This document shows positions 50,199-53,619 of a DNA stretch of 53,619 nt, in pieces. Source of the DNA: an uncultured Oscillospiraceae bacterium (GTDB lineage Bacteria > Bacillota > Clostridia > Oscillospirales > Ruminococcaceae); assembly GCA_900543295.1 (NCBI GenBank), contig UQQY01000002.1, positions 1-53,619 on the forward strand. The letters run 5' to 3'. Both the position numbers and the translations under genes were made by a program. Position 1 is the stretch's first letter, and every line of letters begins with the position of its first letter. The notes under the pieces were generated by a model. That model was not told the origin of the DNA. It saw only the letters and a program-made list of their open reading frames with translations, and ran no database searches.

Positions 50199-51543
50199 AT
50201 ACCAGAAATATGCCATCAACTACATCAAGACGCATCCCTTCGCCGCAGTGCTGCTTGATATGGGTCTTGGCAAAACGAGCATCACCCTCACTGCCATAGG
50301 CGACCTGCTGTTCGACAGCTTTGAGGTACACCGGGTGCTGGTGATTGCGCCGCTGCGAGTGGCTCGTGATACCTGGAGTGCGGAGCTGCAAAAGTGGGAT
50401 CATCTCCACAGCCTTAATTATTCGGTGGTGGTCGGCAGTGAAGCAGAACGCAAAGCGGCGCTCCTGCGCAAGGCCGATATCTACATCATCAATCGGGAGA
50501 ATGTACAGTGGCTGATTGAAAAGAGTGGGATGCCCTTTCACTTCGATATGGTGGTCATTGATGAGCTTTCTTCCTTCAAAAATCACCAGTCCAAGCGGTT
50601 CAAGGCTCTGATGCAGGTGCGACCCAGAATCAAGCGAGTTGTCGGACTGACCGGCACTCCCGCTTCTAATGGTCTAATGGATTTGTGGGCGGAGTTCAAG
50701 GTTATCGATCTTGGCAAACGCCTCGGCAGATTCATCACGCATTACAGGCAGGAATATTTCGTGCCGGATGCCATGAACGGTCAGATCGTTTACAGCTATC
50801 GCCCCAAGCCGGGAGCGGAGCAGGACATATACCGAAAAATATCGGACATCACGATTTCCATGAAATCAACCGACCACCTGACAATGCCGAAGCTGATCTC
50901 CAGCGAATACCGGGTGTATCTAAGGCAGGACGAGTGGGATGCCTATGAGGAAATGAAAAAGCAGTTCATACTGGACCTGCCCGACGGAGAGATCAGTGCC
51001 GCAAACGCCGCTGCGCTTTCCGGCAAGCTGTCCCAGATGGCGAACGGCGCAATTTATGACAATGCCGGAAATACAGTCCTTATCCATGACCGCAAGCTGG
51101 ATGCACTGGAGGACATCATCGAAGCTGCCAACGGCAAACCTCTTCTGGTGGCGTACTGGTTCAAGCATGATTTGGAGCGAATTACGAAACGGCTTCATGC
51201 GCGGCACATTCCGTTTTCCCGCCTTGATACTTCTGACAGCATCCGAAGGTGGAACAGCGGCGAGATCCCCGTGGCGCTTATCCACCCCGCCTCTGCCGGA
51301 CATGGGCTGAATCTCCAAAGCGGCGGCAGCACCATCGTCTGGTTCGGGCTGACATGGTCGTTGGAACTGTACCAGCAGACAATAGCCCGTCTGTGGCGGC
51401 AAGGACAGATTTCCGAAACCGTGGTGGTTCAGCACATTGTAGCGGATGACACCATTGATGAGCAGATTCTGTGTGCGCTGAAAGCCAAAGACAAAACGCA
51501 GTCGGCCTTGATAGCTGCAGTCAAGGCAAATTTGAAAATCTGA
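50179..51543 (+). CDS. SNF2-family DEAD/DEAH-box helicase-like ATPase
   Basis: 454 residues with SF2/SNF2 motifs: I LLDMGLGKTSITLT, Ia VIAPLRVARDTW, II VVIDELSSFK (DELS in place of DEAH), III GLTGTPASNG, V HPASAGHGLNLQ and VI QTIARLWRQGQ. It should move along DNA or remodel protein-DNA complexes during phage replication or recombination with the VRR-NUC partner. Translation starts inside that gene, with GGAGGG before the ATG. Confidence 0.9.
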   Translation: MKYEPHEYQKYAINYIKTHPFAAVLLDMGLGKTSITLTAIGDLLFDSFEVHRVLVIAPLRVARDTWSAELQKWDHLHSLNYSVVVGSEAERKAALLRKADIYIINRENVQWLIEKSGMPFHFDMVVIDELSSFKNHQSKRFKALMQVRPRIKRVVGLTGTPASNGLMDLWAEFKVIDLGKRLGRFITHYRQEYFVPDAMNGQIVYSYRPKPGAEQDIYRKISDITISMKSTDHLTMPKLISSEYRVYLRQDEWDAYEEMKKQFILDLPDGEISAANAAALSGKLSQMANGAIYDNAGNTVLIHDRKLDALEDIIEAANGKPLLVAYWFKHDLERITKRLHARHIPFSRLDTSDSIRRWNSGEIPVALIHPASAGHGLNLQSGGSTIVWFGLTWSLELYQQTIARLWRQGQISETVVVQHIVADDTIDEQILCALKAKDKTQSALIAAVKANLKI

Positions 51544-51600
51544 GACAATCAATGAAAATCCGTGCCAATCCGAGGATCTTAAAATATCGGAGGTACGCAT

Positions 51601-51831
51601 ATGAACCCCTATCAGGCATTAGCCAACGCCATTGTAGAACTGGCCGTAAAAGACTACAAAAAAGCCCTCAAACAGCATTACCGCTTTCCGAACAACAAGG
51701 ATTATGCCGATGCCGTGACATCCTTGGAGCGGTTCTTCCGTTCCGGCTGGTACGGGATGCTGACTGACCTGGACGGCGAATATCTCATGACTGGTGTTCG
51801 CCGCATGGTGCATAAGGAGGTGGCGGCATGA
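51601..51831 (+). CDS. Small phage protein (76 aa)
   Basis: 76 residues, helical and basic in the first part (VKDYKKALKQHYRF), then a SLERFFRSGWYGMLTDLDGEYL region. No named family, although it recurs in this position in related prophages as far as I recall. CGGAGGTACGCAT precedes the ATG. It overlaps the next start by 4 bases. Confidence 0.65.
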   Translation: MNPYQALANAIVELAVKDYKKALKQHYRFPNNKDYADAVTSLERFFRSGWYGMLTDLDGEYLMTGVRRMVHKEVAA

Positions 51832-52259
51832 CGGCAAAAGAGTATCTCTCGCAGGCGCACCGCCTTGACCAACGCATTGATGCGAAAACTGCCCAGGTCG
51901 CATCGCTGAATGAACTCGCCACCAAGTGTACTGCCACGCTGACAGGTATGCCGAGAAATCCTAACCACGGAGGCTCCACAATGGCAGATGCCGTATGCAA
52001 GATCATTGACCTGCAGGAAGAAATCAACAGGGACATCGACCGGCTCGTGGATCTGAAGCGTGAGATTGTAGAGGTTATAAAGTCTGTAGACAATACCGAA
52101 TATCAGATTCTTTTGGAGAAGCGATATCTGTGTTTCCACACCTGGGAGCAGATTGCTGTGGAGCTGGGTTACAGCCTACACCACCTTTACAAGGTACATA
52201 ACGCAGCACTTCAGGCTTGCGGCGAAACTATAAAGATGATACCAAAAGGTATTGAATGA
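51828..52259 (+). CDS. DUF1492-like phage late-gene regulator with sigma-like HTH
   Basis: 143 residues. A coiled N-terminal half (about 1-85, with KIIDLQEEINRDIDRLVDLK) is followed by a sigma region 4-like HTH (YQILLEKRYLCFHTWEQIA, VELGYSLHHLYKVHNAAL). ArpU, RinA and DUF1492 proteins of this sort activate late genes at promoters without a -35 box. That fits the isolated TATAAT at 52344-52349 just downstream. It is the last gene of the early transcript. Confidence 0.75.
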   Translation: MTAKEYLSQAHRLDQRIDAKTAQVASLNELATKCTATLTGMPRNPNHGGSTMADAVCKIIDLQEEINRDIDRLVDLKREIVEVIKSVDNTEYQILLEKRYLCFHTWEQIAVELGYSLHHLYKVHNAALQACGETIKMIPKGIE

Positions 52260-52343
52260 TACCAGCGTGGTGTGGCAGATATTCTGAAAGCCAAAAGTGT
52301 ACACGATAGTTCCGTAGAGTTCCCGCCCTAAATGTAGTATCAT

Positions 52344-52349
52344 TATAAT
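52344..52349 (+). promoter_or_regulatory. Candidate late promoter -10 box without a -35 box
   Basis: TATAAT at 52344-52349 has no recognisable -35 hexamer 16-18 bases upstream. It lies between the sigma-like regulator and the packaging genes, so activator-dependent late transcription is inferred. Confidence 0.45.
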
Positions 52350-52369
52350 AGCGAAAAAGAATCAAGGAC

Positions 52370-52400
52370 AGCCTCATGGGAGCAATCCCGTGGGGCTTTT
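52370..52400 (+). terminator. Leader hairpin ahead of the HNH gene
   Basis: A 12-bp stem (52370-52381, 52386-52397, three G-T pairs) closed by a GCAA tetraloop and followed by four T. It lies about 20 bases after the late -10 box and 24 bases before the HNH ATG, so it may be an attenuator. Confidence 0.55.
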
Positions 52401-52423
52401 CCTATGCCCAAGGAGGTGAAACG

Positions 52424-52771
52424 ATGCCGAAGAAACCGTTGCGACCCTGCTCTCATCCCGGCTGCCCCAACCTCTGTGAAGGACAGTTTTGTGAACAGCA
52501 CCGTGTGGAGGAACGCCGAAAGTACGACAAATACGAGCGCAGCGCTGATGTCAACCGCAAGTACGGCAGAGCGTGGAAACGCATTCGTGACCGCTATGCG
52601 GCAGAGCATCCTCTCTGTGAGATGTGCCTCAAAGAAGGTCGGCTGACTCCGGTACAGGAAGTTCACCACATTCTGCCCGTTTCCAAAGGCGGTACTCACG
52701 CAAGGGACAACCTCATGAGCCTTTGTCAGTCCTGCCACACCAAGATCCACCACGACCTCGGCGACCGGTAG
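52424..52771 (+). CDS. HNH endonuclease (packaging-associated)
   Basis: 115 residues. Two zinc Cys pairs (CEMC, CQSC) frame the HNH motif VHHILPVSKGGTHARDN with the final H in CHTKIHHD. An extra N-terminal CSHPGCPNLCEGQFCEQH looks like a second zinc site. HNH proteins next to terminase genes help cut cos sites in HK97-like phages. AAGGAGG stands 7 bases before the ATG at 52424. Confidence 0.9.
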   Translation: MPKKPLRPCSHPGCPNLCEGQFCEQHRVEERRKYDKYERSADVNRKYGRAWKRIRDRYAAEHPLCEMCLKEGRLTPVQEVHHILPVSKGGTHARDNLMSLCQSCHTKIHHDLGDR

Positions 52772-52872
52772 AGGGATGAAAATCTTCGGGACCTTTTCGG
52801 TCGGGCAACGGCCCGGGGTCATGTGCGCGAAAAAGGCGAAATCAAAAGGGTAATTAAGGGAGGTGAACTCGG
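52772..52872. other. Gap between HNH and terminase genes, possible cos region
   Basis: About 100 bases without a gene, containing a GGGC-AACG-GCCC hairpin near 52825, GC-rich text and the terminase ribosome site. In phages with an HNH-terminase pair the packaging site usually lies close by, so this is a candidate; no defining motif is seen. Confidence 0.3.
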
Positions 52873-53421
52873 ATGCCCACAAAATCGAATAACACAGGCG
52901 GGCGCGGCGGCGCAAGACCCGGTGCGGGAAGGAAGAAATCCGCAGTCAAGGACAAGGCCGAAAACGGGGATCCCGGTGGCAGAAAACTTGAAGTGCTGGA
53001 CATTCCCGAAGTCGAGGGTGTTGCTATGCCGAAGCCCCATGATTTTCTTTCTGCCGAGCAGCGGGACGGCAGCGTCCTGCAGGCACAGGAAATCTACACG
53101 GAAACCTGGCAATGGCTCAAAGGTATCGGCTGCGCCGCAAAGGTGTCGCCGCAGCTTTTGGAGCGCTACGCCATGTGTTCCGCCCGTTGGGTGCAGTGCG
53201 AGGAAATGACCAACCGCATGGGTTTCCTCTCCAAGCACCCCACCACGGGAAAGCCGATTCCGTCCCCATTTATCAACATCGGCATCAACTACATGAACCA
53301 GGCGGTTCGGCTCTGGAATGAGATATTCCAGATCGTGAAAGAAAACTGCAGCACGGAATACGGCGAGTCTACGCCGCAGGATGACCTTATGGAACGCCTG
53401 CTCCGTGCGAGAAAGGGGTAA
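52873..53421 (+). CDS. Phage terminase small subunit, P27 family
   Basis: 182 residues. The start GGRGGARPGAGRKKS is the Gly/Arg/Lys-rich entry typical of P27-type small terminase subunits, and the remainder is helical (LLERYAMCSARWVQCEEMTN). It should recognise the packaging site and load the large subunit, which lies beyond the window if the order is usual. GGGAGG stands 9 bases before the ATG. A SAM synthetase gene starts 4 bases after it. Confidence 0.85.
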   Translation: MPTKSNNTGGRGGARPGAGRKKSAVKDKAENGDPGGRKLEVLDIPEVEGVAMPKPHDFLSAEQRDGSVLQAQEIYTETWQWLKGIGCAAKVSPQLLERYAMCSARWVQCEEMTNRMGFLSKHPTTGKPIPSPFINIGINYMNQAVRLWNEIFQIVKENCSTEYGESTPQDDLMERLLRARKG

Positions 53422-53425
53422 CACC

Positions 53426-53619
53426 ATGTTTGAAAAAGTAAATCCGTGCCACCCGGATAAGGTGGCAGACAGAATTGCCGGTGCGCTTGTCGACCTGGCA
53501 TACAAGAAAGCAGAAAATCCCCGCATCGCTGTTGAAGTCCTCATCGGTCACGGCGTGTGCCACATCATTGTGGAGGCTTCGGTGAGTATTCCGATAGAGG
53601 AAATCACCGCCGCCGTTCA
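53426..53619 (+). CDS. metK: S-adenosylmethionine synthetase, N-terminal part (runs off window)
   Basis: 64 residues are visible: FEKVNPCHPDKVADRIAGAL, then DLAYKKAENPRIAVEVLIG. This is the MetK N-terminal domain, whose HPDK motif binds ATP. The housekeeping form begins xTSESVxxGHPDKxxD; this one starts later and has NPCHPDK, as in phage-encoded copies. It probably supplies AdoMet for a phage DNA methylase encoded further right. The usual length is near 380 residues; how much exists here is unknown. GGGG stands about 8 bases before the ATG. Confidence 0.82.
   Translation, partial: MFEKVNPCHPDKVADRIAGALVDLAYKKAENPRIAVEVLIGHGVCHIIVEASVSIPIEEITAAV

Larger units (their letters stand above)
41832..53619 (+). 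mobile_element. Prophage early/replication module and start of packaging module (continues past window)
   Basis: Fifteen or more plus-strand genes packed head to tail with strong ribosome sites match the replication block of clostridial siphophage-like prophages: DUF2800, DUF2815, family A polymerase, D5-type primase, VRR-NUC, SNF2 helicase, late regulator, HNH and terminase small subunit. Neither end of the prophage is defined: the right end is outside the window and no integrase or attachment site was found on the left. Confidence 0.85.

Overview
The window looks like a chromosome segment of a low-to-mid GC Gram-positive anaerobe, most likely a member of the Clostridia (Oscillospirales-like). 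The grounds are the Firmicutes order ylxM-ffh-rpsP-khpA, strong AGGAGG ribosome sites with frequent TTG/GTG starts, sodium-pump decarboxylase subunits, YesM/YesN-type two-component genes and PadR-HAAS-DUF4097 and LytTR cassettes. The species cannot be read from the sequence.

Bases 1-24150 are mostly ordinary host chromosome. They hold the end of an amidohydrolase, a gamma/beta pair of a sodium-pumping decarboxylase (563-2167), an XRE regulator, an RlmB-type rRNA methyltransferase followed by a large membrane protein that looks like a catalytically dead P-type ATPase (4026-6503), and an EF-G-like GTPase. A minus-strand sensor kinase/response regulator/solute-binding lipoprotein operon (8999-13019) and a minus-strand PadR-HAAS-DUF4097 operon (13427-15172) follow. 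Next come a cytoplasmic GH9 glycosidase with a ROK repressor (15412-19684), TrmB, the ylxM-ffh-rpsP-khpA operon and a P-loop ATPase. Bases 24151-26640 are an AT-richer stretch with small regulators (LytTR, XRE) and membrane proteins.

Bases 26930-41782 are a defence island: eleven minus-strand genes, tightly packed and probably read from one promoter at 41754-41782. In transcription order they are two unknown proteins sharing a short SGG-N-F-H-D peptide, an excisionase-like HTH protein, a zinc-hook ABC ATPase of the RloC/PrrC (AAA_13) type, HsdM, a small membrane protein, HsdS with two near-identical target-recognition domains, a 133-residue unknown, HsdR, an EVE-domain McrB GTPase and a McrC whose reading frame is broken near its start.

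Bases 41832-53619 are the early and packaging-start module of a prophage on the plus strand: sigma-like regulator, small proteins, DUF2800 nuclease, DUF2815 ssDNA-binding protein, family A DNA polymerase, DUF4406 protein, D5/P4-type primase-helicase, a long inverted repeat that may be an origin, VRR-NUC nuclease, SNF2 helicase, a DUF1492-like late regulator, HNH nuclease, terminase small subunit and the start of a phage SAM synthetase. No integrase, structural gene or clear attachment site is visible, so the relation between the defence island and the prophage (cargo or neighbour) stays open.
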